A DNA stretch of 48,559 bases from Chromatium okenii (GTDB lineage Bacteria > Pseudomonadota > Gammaproteobacteria > Chromatiales > Chromatiaceae), in assembly GCF_016583745.1 (NCBI RefSeq), contig NZ_NRRQ01000022.1, forward strand, positions 1-48,559, written 5' to 3'. Shown here in pieces: positions 34,672 through 43,235 of the stretch; within the stretch, counting starts at the first letter, position 1, and each line of letters opens with the position of its first letter. A program made the translations under genes and the position numbers. The notes below the pieces were generated by a model. The model did not search any database. It worked only from the letters and a program-made list of their open reading frames with translations, and was not told where the DNA came from.

Positions 34672-36017
34672 TATTGATTTTCCTCTGCTTTTAGAATAGC
34701 TTCACCAATATGTTGTGCAAGCAATGGTGGAACTGCGTTACCAATTTGAAACGCTCTTTGCATTCGGGTACCATGCAAATACCACCATCTTGGAAATGTT
34801 TGTAATTGCAAAAGCTCCTCGTCTGATAAATACACATGCTCTACCTTAACAGGCAACGTATCTCCTTGACGTTTACCAAGGGTATGCCATTGCTGGCGTA
34901 TAAGTTGTTCTTTTGGTACACCTTGTGGGGCAAAAGCAAGTTTAGCGCCTTGATGTGCGCCAATCGTTGGGGCGGGGCGATCTAAAGACCATGTGACTGG
35001 TTCATCATGTGGTCGCACGATATTTTTTACCCAAAGAACCGCTTTCTCTGTATCAAATTTCCCATAATACCAATGACCAGAATTCCATAACGTTTCTTTC
35101 ATTGTTTTCCAGGGCTTAAAATTTGTTTCTTCAAACAAACTACACTGAATATTTACATATTCATTGAAATTAAAATGCGTAGGCGTCGGCCACTCAAAAT
35201 TGATACCTGCTTTATTCCCAATAATAAAAAATCGCTCCCTAATTTGAGGCGCTCCAAAATCAGCAGCATTGAGTAGTTTAGAAAAACAGAGATAGCCTAT
35301 TTTTTCAAACTCGTTTTTAATAATAGTCAACGAGCCACTTGGTTCATTTGTAATCATCCACGTTGTCTTTTTTGAATGACAACGGGGACAAATTGGGCTT
35401 GGGAAAGAATTCTCTCCCCACAACTGTCGAACTCTAAAATCTGCCAAGTTTTTTGATCCACATGTGCGACAAACCGAATATAAAACATCTGTTTTAGTAA
35501 AGGCTAAACCTTTTACGTTTTCAAAAATAAACCATTTTGGCTTTAACTCTTTAACAAGCCTTACAAATTCAAAAAATAAATCTCCATTTTTGCTGCAATC
35601 AAACGTCTTTCTTTTTCCAGCTTTACTGAATGGTTGACAAGGCGGTCCACCCGCAATTGCAAATAAATCAATCCCTTTTGGAATCATATTCTTAAACAAC
35701 GAACTTGGGATTCTTCTTATGTCTCCTTCGATTATTTCTGCATGTTGTAAGCATGGAAATCTATCTAATTCTAAACGATTAAAAAAAGTATCAACTTGCC
35801 TTTTTTCCAAACCATTCAAGCATCTTTGTTGACAAGCGTTAGCGATAAAAATTTTTAATTCATCTCCACAAAGTCGACTGAGAATCTGATTTTGACGCAG
35901 CGTTTCACAGGCTTGTGGCTCTAATTCATTTGCTACAATGGTTTTAAATCCTGCAAACTCTAGTCCAAGATCAAGCCCACCAGCACCTGTAAACAGAGAT
36001 ATTAAAGGGTAACGCAT
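34671..36017 (-). CDS. C5-cytosine DNA methyltransferase with zinc-ribbon-like insert
   Basis: A 448-residue m5C methyltransferase. Motif I is LISLFTGAGGLDLGLEFAG, motif IV GGPPCQPFSKAG with catalytic Cys127, motif VI FENVKG, motif VIII QIRERFFIIGN and motif X QIGNAVPP. Between motifs VI and VIII an insert carries C183-x2-C186 and C210-x2-C213, which look like a zinc ribbon. The target recognition region follows motif VIII. ATG 36017 is chosen; a GTG three codons upstream is possible. A consensus-like TTGACA and a perfect palindrome lie upstream, suggesting control of its own transcription. It overlaps the endonuclease gene by one base. Confidence 0.93.
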   Translation of the reverse strand: MRYPLISLFTGAGGLDLGLEFAGFKTIVANELEPQACETLRQNQILSRLCGDELKIFIANACQQRCLNGLEKRQVDTFFNRLELDRFPCLQHAEIIEGDIRRIPSSLFKNMIPKGIDLFAIAGGPPCQPFSKAGKRKTFDCSKNGDLFFEFVRLVKELKPKWFIFENVKGLAFTKTDVLYSVCRTCGSKNLADFRVRQLWGENSFPSPICPRCHSKKTTWMITNEPSGSLTIIKNEFEKIGYLCFSKLLNAADFGAPQIRERFFIIGNKAGINFEWPTPTHFNFNEYVNIQCSLFEETNFKPWKTMKETLWNSGHWYYGKFDTEKAVLWVKNIVRPHDEPVTWSLDRPAPTIGAHQGAKLAFAPQGVPKEQLIRQQWHTLGKRQGDTLPVKVEHVYLSDEELLQLQTFPRWWYLHGTRMQRAFQIGNAVPPLLAQHIGEAILKAEENQ

Positions 36018-36052
36018 TTTTTTCACTCGATTTTTTACTAAAAATAGATTTG

Positions 36053-36075
36053 CAGCGTTTTCAAAACGCTGTCAA
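36053..36075 (-). promoter_or_regulatory. -35 box overlapping a 19-bp palindrome upstream of the cytosine methyltransferase
   Basis: On the minus strand TTGACA (36075-36070) is followed by a spacer occupied by the palindrome cagcgtttt-g-aaaacgctg (36071-36053), with AT-rich sequence where the -10 should lie. A repressor bound here would block RNA polymerase, as in many self-regulated restriction-modification systems. The exact -10 is unclear. Confidence 0.5.
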
Positions 36076-36091
36076 ATTTAGGATTTGTTGT

Positions 36092-36120
36092 GAAATTCCC
36101 CTTTGAAAAAGGGGAATTTC
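36092..36120. terminator. Hairpin downstream of tex
   Basis: gaaattcccctt (36092-36103) and aaggggaatttc (36109-36120) pair perfectly over 12 bp around a 5-base loop, 3 bases beyond the tex stop. It lacks a long T-run, so it may be a repeat hairpin that also stabilises or ends the tex message. Compare the related hairpin at 33659-33685. Confidence 0.55.
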
Positions 36121-36123
36121 AAT

Positions 36124-38409
36124 TCACTTTTTCGCTTTCGCAAACGCCGCCGCCATGCTGCCACCAGCCGGAGCGGGCGCAGTCACCACCGGCTTGCTCG
36201 GTCGCGCCGTCTGCCGCCCAGATTCAACGCCCGCCTGCGTCGCCGCCGTATCGCCCAGCCGCATACTCAGCGCCACCCGTTTGCGCACCAGATCAATCTC
36301 CATCACCTTGACCTTCACCAGATCGCCAGATTTGACCACCTCGTGCGGGTCTTTCACGAAGCGATCCGCCAACAGCGAAATATGCACCAAACCGTCCTGA
36401 TGGACGCCGATGTCCACAAATGCGCCGAAATTGGTGACGTTGGTCACGGTGCCTTCCAAAATCATGTCCGGCTTGAGATCGGCCAGCGTTTCCACACCGT
36501 CCTGAAAGTGCGCGGTTTTGAATTCGGGGCGCGGATCGCGCCCGGGCTTTTCGAGTTCCGCCACGATGTCCTGCACCGTCGGCAGCCCAAAACGTTCATC
36601 GGTGAATTGGCGCGGATCAAGCTGGCGCAGCGTGGCGCGGTCGCCAATCAGCGCCTGAATCGGTTTGCCGCAGTGCGCGACGATCCGCCGCACCAGCGGA
36701 TACGCCTCTGGATGCACCGCCGAAGCATCCAGCGGCTCGTCGCTGTCGGGCACCCGCAAAAAACCGGCGCTCAATTGAAAGGCTTTGTCGCCAAAACGCG
36801 GAACTGCTAACAATTTCTTACGGTTACGAAATGCGCCGTTCGCCTCGCGGAATTGCACGATATTTTCCGCCAGCCCGCGACTGAGACCAGACACCTGCGC
36901 CAGCAGCGGCACGGATGCCGTGTTGAGATCGACGCCGACTGCGTTCACGCAATCCTCCACCACCGCCTCCAGCGTCCGCGCCAGCCGACTTTGATTGACA
37001 TCATGTTGATATTGACCGACGCCAATTGCCTTCGGATCAATCTTGACCAATTCCGCCAACGGGTCTTGCAAGCGCCGCGCAATCGACACTGCGCCGCGCA
37101 GCGATACGTCCAATTCCGGCAATTCTTTCGACGCAAATTCGGACGCGGAATAGACCGACGCGCCGGCTTCGCTGACCACCAGCGAGCGCAATTCCAATTC
37201 TGGATGACGGGCGATCAATTCACGGGCGAGGCGGTCGGTTTCCCGCGAGGCGGTGCCATTGCCGATGCTGATGAGTTTGACGGCGTGGGTTTGCGCCAAC
37301 TGCGCCAGCCGCGCTAATGAGGCATCCCATTGATTTTTCGGCACATGCGGGTAAATCGTATCGGTCGCCGCGACGCGTCCAGTCGCGTCCACCACCGCGA
37401 CCTTGACGCCGGTGCGCAGTCCCGGATCAAGCCCCAGCGTGGGCAGGCGACCGGCTGGCGCGGCGAGCAGTAACGCTTTGAGATTCAAACCAAAAACGCG
37501 GATCGCCTCAGCTTCAGCGGCTTCGAGCAGCCGGTTTTTCAATTCCAAATCCAGCCGCGCCAGCAACTTCACGCGCCACGTTTTGCGCACCGTTTCCAAT
37601 AACCACGCATCGGCAGCCCGCTGCTGCGCCCGAATCCCAAACTGCGCGGCGATTAAACCGAGACTGGCGGCATCGGGATCGGCGCTGGCATCCGCCAACA
37701 ATTCGAGGTTGAGAATGCCGAGATTCCGTCCGCGCAGCAGCGCCAGCGCCCGATGTGAGGGAATGGTGGCGATGGTTTCACGATAATCGAAATAATCGGA
37801 AAACTTGTTGCCTTCCAATTCCTTACCGTCAACCACTCGCGCCACCAACACTCCATTTGCCCACAACGCAGCGCGAAGTTGTCCGGTCAATTCGGGGTCT
37901 TCCGCGAAACGCTCCATCAAAATCTGCCGCGCTCCTTCCAACGCCGCCGCCGCGTCGGCAACGCCTTTGGTCGGATCAATAAACGCGGCGGCGCAGTGCT
38001 CCGGCGACTGCGTCGGATCGGCGAGCAGCGCATCCGCCAGCGGCTCTAAACCGGCTTCACGCGCAATCAACGCCTTGGTGCGCCGCTTTTGTTTATAAGG
38101 CAAATAGAGGTCTTCAAGCCGTTGTTTGGTATCGGCAGCGCCAATCGCAGCTTCCAATTCGGCAGTCAATTTGCCCTGCTCGGCGATGCTTTTGAGCACG
38201 GCAGCGCGGCGGTCGCCCAGCTCGCGCAGATAACCGAGCCGCTCTTCCAACAGGCGCAACTGGTTGTCATCAAGTCCGCCGGTGACTTCTTTGCGATAAC
38301 GGGCGATAAACGGGACGGTCGCGCCTTCGTCCAACAGGCGGATGGCGGCTTCAACTTGCTCAGGGCGAGCGGCGATGTCGTGACTGATGATGGTGATGAT
38401 TTGAGACAT
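36124..38409 (-). CDS. tex: Tex family transcription accessory / RNA-binding protein
   Basis: A 761-residue cytoplasmic protein. Domains in order: N-terminal helical region ([17 protein letters not shown]), YqgF/RNase H-like domain ([17 protein letters not shown], about residue 325 on), helix-hairpin-helix segments ([20 protein letters not shown]), and a C-terminal S1 RNA-binding domain ([26 protein letters not shown]). All are intact and the length is normal. Tex binds nucleic acid and affects transcription; the exact role is unsettled. A low-complexity tail ends the protein. The start is ATG 38409. Confidence 0.96.
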   Translation of the reverse strand: MSQIITIISHDIAARPEQVEAAIRLLDEGATVPFIARYRKEVTGGLDDNQLRLLEERLGYLRELGDRRAAVLKSIAEQGKLTAELEAAIGAADTKQRLEDLYLPYKQKRRTKALIAREAGLEPLADALLADPTQSPEHCAAAFIDPTKGVADAAAALEGARQILMERFAEDPELTGQLRAALWANGVLVARVVDGKELEGNKFSDYFDYRETIATIPSHRALALLRGRNLGILNLELLADASADPDAASLGLIAAQFGIRAQQRAADAWLLETVRKTWRVKLLARLDLELKNRLLEAAEAEAIRVFGLNLKALLLAAPAGRLPTLGLDPGLRTGVKVAVVDATGRVAATDTIYPHVPKNQWDASLARLAQLAQTHAVKLISIGNGTASRETDRLARELIARHPELELRSLVVSEAGASVYSASEFASKELPELDVSLRGAVSIARRLQDPLAELVKIDPKAIGVGQYQHDVNQSRLARTLEAVVEDCVNAVGVDLNTASVPLLAQVSGLSRGLAENIVQFREANGAFRNRKKLLAVPRFGDKAFQLSAGFLRVPDSDEPLDASAVHPEAYPLVRRIVAHCGKPIQALIGDRATLRQLDPRQFTDERFGLPTVQDIVAELEKPGRDPRPEFKTAHFQDGVETLADLKPDMILEGTVTNVTNFGAFVDIGVHQDGLVHISLLADRFVKDPHEVVKSGDLVKVKVMEIDLVRKRVALSMRLGDTAATQAGVESGRQTARPSKPVVTAPAPAGGSMAAAFAKAKK

Positions 38410-38415
38410 GGGTGG

Positions 38416-38482
38416 TTTTAGTGGTCAGTTTGCAGTTGGCATTCAGTTTACTGACAACTGCGAACCGACAACTGACAACTCA
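38416..38482. repeat. Dispersed palindromic element, copy upstream of tex
   Basis: It contains gtcagtttgcagttgg, then actgacaactg and cgacaactgacaactc, the same unit as in copies A and B and in fmt and ntrY. It lies between tex and iscB; the tex promoter must be within or beside it. No other signal is evident in 38410-38542 except the direct repeat listed separately. Confidence 0.7.
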
Positions 38483-38518
38483 GAGGTGGCTAAATAACTG
38501 CATTGGTTTTATTCAAAT

Positions 38519-38528
38519 TTGATTCCAA
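38519..38528. repeat. 10-bp direct repeat, left copy flanking the IscB unit
   Basis: ttgattccaa, 14 bases beyond the iscB stop codon. The identical decamer is at 40086-40095, beyond the far end of the omega-RNA. Confidence 0.6.
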
Positions 38529-38542
38529 TCGCTCTCGTTTGC

Positions 38543-39847
38543 TCAGGTATATGAATAGCCATCAGCACGTTGGACGCGCTGGAGTCGGTGACGCGGACGG
38601 CTGAATGGCTTTTGACCTTGAGCAGATAACGCGAAACTACCGTTTTGGCGCGGCGTGACGCGGTAGATATGACCATCAAACCGCGCCAAGTCGCCAGTTT
38701 TCCAGCCGTGAACCGGTTTCAATGGGCGAATCTGCGCTGCGCCTTGTTGATTGCGTTTGGGCTGACCGTAGCGATCAAAAATGCTTTTTTGTCTCCCGCC
38801 TTGTCCCGTGCAGGTCACGGACAACGGTTTCTCGGTCGCTAACCATAACGCCCCGACTGCCCCAACAGCCGCTGCATCCAGCCAGTGCGCTTTGTCCCAA
38901 CCGAGTTGTTTGCGATTGAACTTGGTGCGCCCGCCCGAAGCGACTTCGACTGGCAGACCGGTTGCCTCTAAAACGTGATAAAGCGCCCAGCGCGTCGCGT
39001 TGACAGCTGCCGCATCTTTCAGCGGAGTTTTAGCTTTCGCCAGAATCGTTTTGAGCAAATCTGGCTTTTTGGCGAGAAACTCCATAACCGGGCGGTTGCT
39101 CTTCTTTTGATTACATTTTGTGCAAGCCAGCGTCAGGTTCGAGACGCGATCCGAGCCGCCTTTGCTCTTTGGCTGGATATGCTCGATTTGGAGCGGGACG
39201 TTTTCAGCTCCGCAGTAGGCACATTTCCGCCCCCATTTTTCGAGGAGGTACTCTCTAACCTCAAAACCGCGCAACTCGCCGTGCTGATATTCCACACCAG
39301 AAATCTCAGGGTTTTGCATAACTTGCGTGTCAAAACGCACCAATTCTTGACTGATAGCACCGACCGGAGCGCAACGCAGCAGGCGCTGCACCCATGTCAG
39401 CGTGGTTTCGACGCGATGTTGGAAACTCGGTGGGAGCCAGCCCTTTTCCCGTTTCCGTGCATAAGTGCGCTTGGCGTTATTGATCTGCGCCCGGGTGCGA
39501 TAACTGGGTTGGCGATAACGCAGACGATTGCGGCGATTGCGCCGCCGTGCTGCGCGATCAGCCAGTTTTTTCCGAATCGCCGCGCCGCGATGCGCGATCT
39601 CTGCGCCCCAGATGACTTTTGTGCCCTGAACCAACGCGATTCCAGTGGTTTTGCTACCGGGATCGAGCTTGAGTTGGCACGGTTCCGGGTTCGCGTCCGG
39701 GATCACCCGTTTCAAAATGATGGTGAAGGGATAGTGGCGCAAAACCGCAGCTTTGCCGTTTTTCAAAAGTTCCCGCGCCCGCGCTGGATGGCATGGCGAC
39801 AAAGATTGCCGTTCTGTATCCAGCACCAAAACAAAATTAGAGTTCAT
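38543..39847 (-). CDS. iscB: IscB RNA-guided HNH/RuvC nuclease
   Basis: A 434-residue IscB, the transposon-encoded ancestor-type relative of Cas9. The N-terminal PLMP-type domain reads SLSPCHPARARELL. RuvC-I is LDPGSKTTGIAL (D62); an arginine-rich bridge helix contains a literal RRNRR motif (102-106); RuvC-II is ISQELV (E168). The HNH domain has zinc pairs C209/C212 and C242/C245 with catalytic H223 in IEHI. RuvC-III is HWLDAAA (H321, D324). All catalytic residues are present. I start at ATG 39847, where IscB proteins begin; the open frame back to 39988 overlaps the guide RNA scaffold. No TnpA transposase is adjacent. Confidence 0.94.
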   Translation of the reverse strand: MNSNFVLVLDTERQSLSPCHPARARELLKNGKAAVLRHYPFTIILKRVIPDANPEPCQLKLDPGSKTTGIALVQGTKVIWGAEIAHRGAAIRKKLADRAARRRNRRNRLRYRQPSYRTRAQINNAKRTYARKREKGWLPPSFQHRVETTLTWVQRLLRCAPVGAISQELVRFDTQVMQNPEISGVEYQHGELRGFEVREYLLEKWGRKCAYCGAENVPLQIEHIQPKSKGGSDRVSNLTLACTKCNQKKSNRPVMEFLAKKPDLLKTILAKAKTPLKDAAAVNATRWALYHVLEATGLPVEVASGGRTKFNRKQLGWDKAHWLDAAAVGAVGALWLATEKPLSVTCTGQGGRQKSIFDRYGQPKRNQQGAAQIRPLKPVHGWKTGDLARFDGHIYRVTPRQNGSFALSAQGQKPFSRPRHRLQRVQRADGYSYT

Positions 39848-40082
39848 TTCTGAACAATCTCCCATTTCTGGAGTGATGTTTGCCTCGGCAAAGTTGAAAA
39901 GGCTTGTCCTGTCAAGAGCACGCGAAGCACATAACCCCATTACTTCGTTCCTTAAATCCTGACGAAAGTGGCAACCGCTGGCGTTCACAGCTGCATTTCA
40001 TGACCTTTCCAACGGAGTCCGCGAAGGACTGAGCCTGCACCTTTCGTTAACCATCGTTAGTGATGGTTCGGGTTTGCGAAAG
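39848..40082 (-). ncRNA. IscB omega-RNA (HEARO-type guide RNA scaffold)
   Basis: IscB guide RNAs are encoded directly upstream of the gene, guide at the 5-prime end. Here the 235 bases before the ATG fold well. ctttcg/cgaaag (40041-40046 with 40077-40082) encloses an aaccatc/gatggtt stem (40049-40055 with 40062-40068). agtcc/ggact (40016-40020 with 40026-40030) forms a tight hairpin. cgaag/cttcg (39923-39927 with 39943-39947) forms another. The sequence near the ATG matches my memory of HEARO RNAs. The guide would be about 16 bases just beyond 40082; the exact 5-prime end is inferred. Confidence 0.75.
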
Positions 40083-40085
40083 GGA

Positions 40086-40095
40086 TTGATTCCAA
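40086..40095. repeat. 10-bp direct repeat, right copy flanking the IscB unit
   Basis: ttgattccaa, 4 bases beyond the proposed 5-prime scaffold end of the omega-RNA and therefore inside the likely guide. Identical to 38519-38528. Confidence 0.6.
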
Positions 40096-40146
40096 ACGAG
40101 ATTCGAGACGTAGATGATCGAGCGTGGACATCGTTTTTTCTCTCCA

Positions 40147-40818
40147 ATGGCGCTGAATTGGCAACCGGCAGCCGCGTTGCCAAACCTGCCGCCACTTGCG
40201 CCGAACGATCTGCATCTGTGGCGGCTGTACACCGCAGCGCCGGGCATGAATCTGCGCGAGTGTTGGGCGCTGCTGGGTGACGCGCAACGCCAACGCGCTG
40301 CCGGAATGCGCTTGACCGAGCGCCGAGCGCAATATCTTCGCGCTCACGCCGGGCTGCGGTTGATTCTGGCGCGTTATCTGGCAGTCGCGCCAGCCGCGCT
40401 CAATTTTATCTATGGAATCAACGGTAAACCGGCACTGGCGGACGCGGCGCTGGAGTTCAATCTCACGACGAGCGGCGAGCTGGCGCTGGTGGCGATTAGC
40501 ACGACGGCGGTTGGCGTCGATTGTGAAATGCTGCGACCGCAACGGCGCTGGCTGGCAATTGCGCAGCGGATGTTTGCGCCCACAACCATCGCGGCACTGG
40601 AAATGGCTGCGGAAACCGAGCGGCTGGCACTGTTTTATCAGGCGTGGACGGCGCTGGAGGCGGAGGTGAAATGCGATGGACGCGGGTTATTTCGCACTCG
40701 TGCTGCGGATGAAAACCCGCCGCAGATTGCGCATTGCATTCCACAAACTGGTTTTATCGCTGCGGTTGCTCGTGACGCGCTGCCGCCAGTGCAGGCGTGG
40801 TTGACGGTTGATTTATAA
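40147..40818 (+). CDS. 4-prime-phosphopantetheinyl transferase superfamily protein
   Basis: A 223-residue enzyme that would transfer phosphopantetheine from CoA to carrier-protein serines. The metal-binding motif is GVDCEM and the second motif is YQAWTALEAEVKCDGRGL, matching the WTxxEAxxK pattern of Sfp-type transferases. The size fits the Sfp/AcpT class rather than AcpS. ATG 40147 is chosen; the frame extends to 40114. The IscB unit lies directly upstream, divergent, so its promoter region may overlap the guide-RNA end. It converges on the MFS gene with an 11-base gap. No polyketide or peptide synthetase gene is in the window. Confidence 0.88.
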   Translation: MALNWQPAAALPNLPPLAPNDLHLWRLYTAAPGMNLRECWALLGDAQRQRAAGMRLTERRAQYLRAHAGLRLILARYLAVAPAALNFIYGINGKPALADAALEFNLTTSGELALVAISTTAVGVDCEMLRPQRRWLAIAQRMFAPTTIAALEMAAETERLALFYQAWTALEAEVKCDGRGLFRTRAADENPPQIAHCIPQTGFIAAVARDALPPVQAWLTVDL

Positions 40819-40829
40819 CGGATTTTGAT

Positions 40830-41969
40830 TCATTCGTGCGTCATTCCTCGCCACACCAGCACCCAGCCCAGTGCGGCTGCGGCTGCGCCCACGCCGAAGG
40901 TCAGCGCCGCGCCCGCGTCCGTCCACAATAACCCGCCGATCAAACTGCCGGCGGCACCGCCTGCGCCAAAACTGAGGCTGTTATACAGCGCCTGTCCGCG
41001 CCCTTGCGTGCGCCCAGAAAAGACATGATGAACATGATGAATAGCGGCAGCGTGAAAAGTGCCAAAGCTCAATGCGTGGAGTAATTGCGCAACAATTTGA
41101 ATGGGCAACCATTCCACGAATGCGCCAATCAATAGCCACCGTCCGCTGGCGAATAGCAAACTCCATAATAAAACATGCCGCGCTCCGAAATGATCGAGTA
41201 AGCGCGGCACCATTAAAAATATCACCACTTCCGCAATCACGCCGAGCGCCCATAATGCGCCAATCGCTACACTAGAATATCCGGCTTCTTGCAAATGAAT
41301 TGAATAAAAAGCGTAATAAATGCCGTGACTGAGCTGCATTAAAAAACAAGCCGCAAAAAATGCAATAACTGCCGGATGGGTTAATAAGCTGCGCAATGAT
41401 ACGGGGGCTTGATGATTCTCTACTGGGGCGCTGTCGGGAATGAATAACGCACTCAGCCACACGCCAATAAATAATCCAAAAATCCACAGCGGGATAATTG
41501 TCACGTCATCTTGGCGCAGTCGCCAACCGAGCAGCGCCACAATCACAATAAAACCAATTGATCCCCACAGCCGAATGAGTGCATACCGCGACGGTTGTAA
41601 ATGCAGATGATTAAAGGTGACGGCTTCCACTTGCGGCAATGACGCATTCCAAAAAAAGCTGAATAGCAGCATCGCTGCCGTCATTTGCCAAAAGCCGTGC
41701 GCAATCAATACGGTGCCAAAGGTGAATGCCGCACCAAACGCGGCATAACGCACCAGCGGCATTCGTTGTCCGCTGTGATCGACGAGTGCGCCGCCGACCA
41801 TGGGGGCGATGATTTTGGTGGCAGAAAGCAGGGCTAATAATTGCCCAATTGCCAGCGCATCAAATCCTTGCGCTTGGAGATACAACCCCCAATACGGAAC
41901 AAGTGCGCCGAGGGAGGCGAAATAGAAAAGGTAATACGCGGATAAGCGCCAATAGGGAATTGCGTTCAA
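40830..41969 (-). CDS. MFS transporter of the HcaT-like family
   Basis: A 379-residue integral membrane protein with about 12 predicted transmembrane helices. The N-terminus (YLFYFASLGALVPYWGLYLQ) and the early APMVGGALVDHSGQRMPLVR loop resemble the HcaT/MFS_1-like group. The substrate cannot be told. The only possible start ahead of the first helix is TTG 41969, with no clear ribosome site. It is downstream of aroC on the same strand, but a structured repeat element lies between. Confidence 0.85.
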   Translation of the reverse strand: MNAIPYWRLSAYYLFYFASLGALVPYWGLYLQAQGFDALAIGQLLALLSATKIIAPMVGGALVDHSGQRMPLVRYAAFGAAFTFGTVLIAHGFWQMTAAMLLFSFFWNASLPQVEAVTFNHLHLQPSRYALIRLWGSIGFIVIVALLGWRLRQDDVTIIPLWIFGLFIGVWLSALFIPDSAPVENHQAPVSLRSLLTHPAVIAFFAACFLMQLSHGIYYAFYSIHLQEAGYSSVAIGALWALGVIAEVVIFLMVPRLLDHFGARHVLLWSLLFASGRWLLIGAFVEWLPIQIVAQLLHALSFGTFHAAAIHHVHHVFSGRTQGRGQALYNSLSFGAGGAAGSLIGGLLWTDAGAALTFGVGAAAAALGWVLVWRGMTHE

Positions 41970-42013
41970 GGAGTTTTTTTAATTGACCGTTGGGGGGAAA
42001 AGTTGTCAGCAAT

Positions 42014-42144
42014 CGTAGGTTGGGTTGACGCAGTCAACCCAACTGCAAAGTATGAAAAAACCACCTCGCTTGTGCGCGGACGGTGCAATTCAAACGCGGT
42101 GATGTTGGCGTGTTGGGTTGCCAACAGCGGCAACCCAACCTACG
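42014..42144. repeat. 131-bp element with 14-bp terminal inverted repeats and two internal hairpins (MITE-like)
   Basis: cgtaggttgggttg (42014-42027) and caacccaacctacg (42131-42144) are perfect inverted ends. Inside, gttgggttgac/gtcaacccaac (42019-42043) and gttgggttgcc/ggcaacccaac (42112-42139) each form an 11-bp hairpin. The core has no coding capacity. It fills the gap between aroC and the MFS gene and starts 2 bases before the aroC stop codon complement. Confidence 0.85.
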
Positions 42145-42146
42145 AC

Positions 42147-43232
42147 TCAAATCGCCGCCGTCGGCGGAATCACATCCGCATTCTGAGCGCGTTGGCGTAA
42201 AAAGTGATCCATCACGACCAGCGCCAGCATTGCTTCCGCTATCGGCGTCGCCCGAATCCCCACGCATGGATCATGGCGGCCGGTGGTGATGACTTCGGTC
42301 GCTTGCCCCTGCGTGTCGATGGTGCGCCCCGGCAGGCGAATGCTGGAGGTGGGTTTGAGCGCGATGCGGGCGATGAGGTCTTGACCGGAGGAAATCCCGC
42401 CCAAGATGCCGCCAGCGTGATTGGATAAAAACCCGTCTGGCGTCAGCGCGTCCCGATGCTCGGTGCCGCGCTGGGTGATGCAGCCAAATCCAGCGCCGAT
42501 CTCCACGCCTTTGACCGCGTTAATGCTCATCAGCGCGTGGGCAATGTCGGCATCCAGCCGGTCAAAAATCGGCTCACCCAAGCCAGTCGGCATTCCCGTC
42601 GCCGTCACCGTCACCGCCGCGCCAATCGAATTGCCTTCTTTACGCAGCGCGTCCATGAAGGTCTCCAAATCAGCAACCGTCGCTGCGCACGGCCAAAAAA
42701 ACGGATTGCGATCCACTTCTTCCCAAGCAAACTGCTGGGGGCGCAGCTCGCCGAGTTGCGACAAATAACCGCGAATCTGCACCCCGCAGCGTTCTGCCAG
42801 ATATTTCTTGGCAATCGCGCCAGCCGCCACGCGAATCGCTGTCTCCCGCGCCGATGCCCGCCCGCCGCCGCGATAATCGCGCATCCCATATTTTTGATCG
42901 TAGGTGTAATCCGCATGACCGGGGCGATAGCGGGTGGCGATCTCGGCATAATCTTTTGAGCGTTGATCTTCGTTGCGAATCAACAGCCCAATCGGAGTGC
43001 CGGTCGTGCGCCCGTCAAACACGCCCGACAAAATCTCCACCGTATCCGACTCGCGGCGCTGCGTGGTGTGGCGCGATTGCCCGGGTTTGCGGCGATCCAA
43101 ATCGCGCTGTAAATCGGCAGCGGTCAATGCCAATCCGGGCGGACACCCGTCAACGATGCCGCCGAGCGCCGCGCCGTGACTCTCACCAAAGCCGGTGACG
43201 ACAAACAGTTTTCCAAAACTATTACCAGACAT
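42147..43232 (-). CDS. aroC: Chorismate synthase
   Basis: A 361-residue FMN-dependent enzyme for the last shikimate-pathway step, making chorismate from 5-enolpyruvylshikimate-3-phosphate. Signatures are intact: [37 protein letters not shown], the [20 protein letters not shown] block and the C-terminal [18 protein letters not shown]. Start ATG 43232 lies 3 bases after the tolC stop, so aroC is cotranscribed with tolC, an unusual functional pairing. Confidence 0.98.
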   Translation of the reverse strand: MSGNSFGKLFVVTGFGESHGAALGGIVDGCPPGLALTAADLQRDLDRRKPGQSRHTTQRRESDTVEILSGVFDGRTTGTPIGLLIRNEDQRSKDYAEIATRYRPGHADYTYDQKYGMRDYRGGGRASARETAIRVAAGAIAKKYLAERCGVQIRGYLSQLGELRPQQFAWEEVDRNPFFWPCAATVADLETFMDALRKEGNSIGAAVTVTATGMPTGLGEPIFDRLDADIAHALMSINAVKGVEIGAGFGCITQRGTEHRDALTPDGFLSNHAGGILGGISSGQDLIARIALKPTSSIRLPGRTIDTQGQATEVITTGRHDPCVGIRATPIAEAMLALVVMDHFLRQRAQNADVIPPTAAI

Positions 43233-43235
43233 GAA

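Noticed and set aside
17563-38482. TGACAAC-type repeats considered as a CRISPR array
   Set aside because: Copies are scattered, short, palindromic and partly inside genes, with no regular unique spacers and no cas genes.
38975-39853. Long plus-strand open frame (292 codons) opposite iscB
   Set aside because: It mirrors a GC-rich real gene, has no recognisable domain, and iscB on the other strand is certain.
39848-39988. N-terminal extension of iscB (47 extra codons)
   Set aside because: IscB proteins start at the ATG at 39847. The extension overlaps the structured guide-RNA scaffold and lacks protein-family features.
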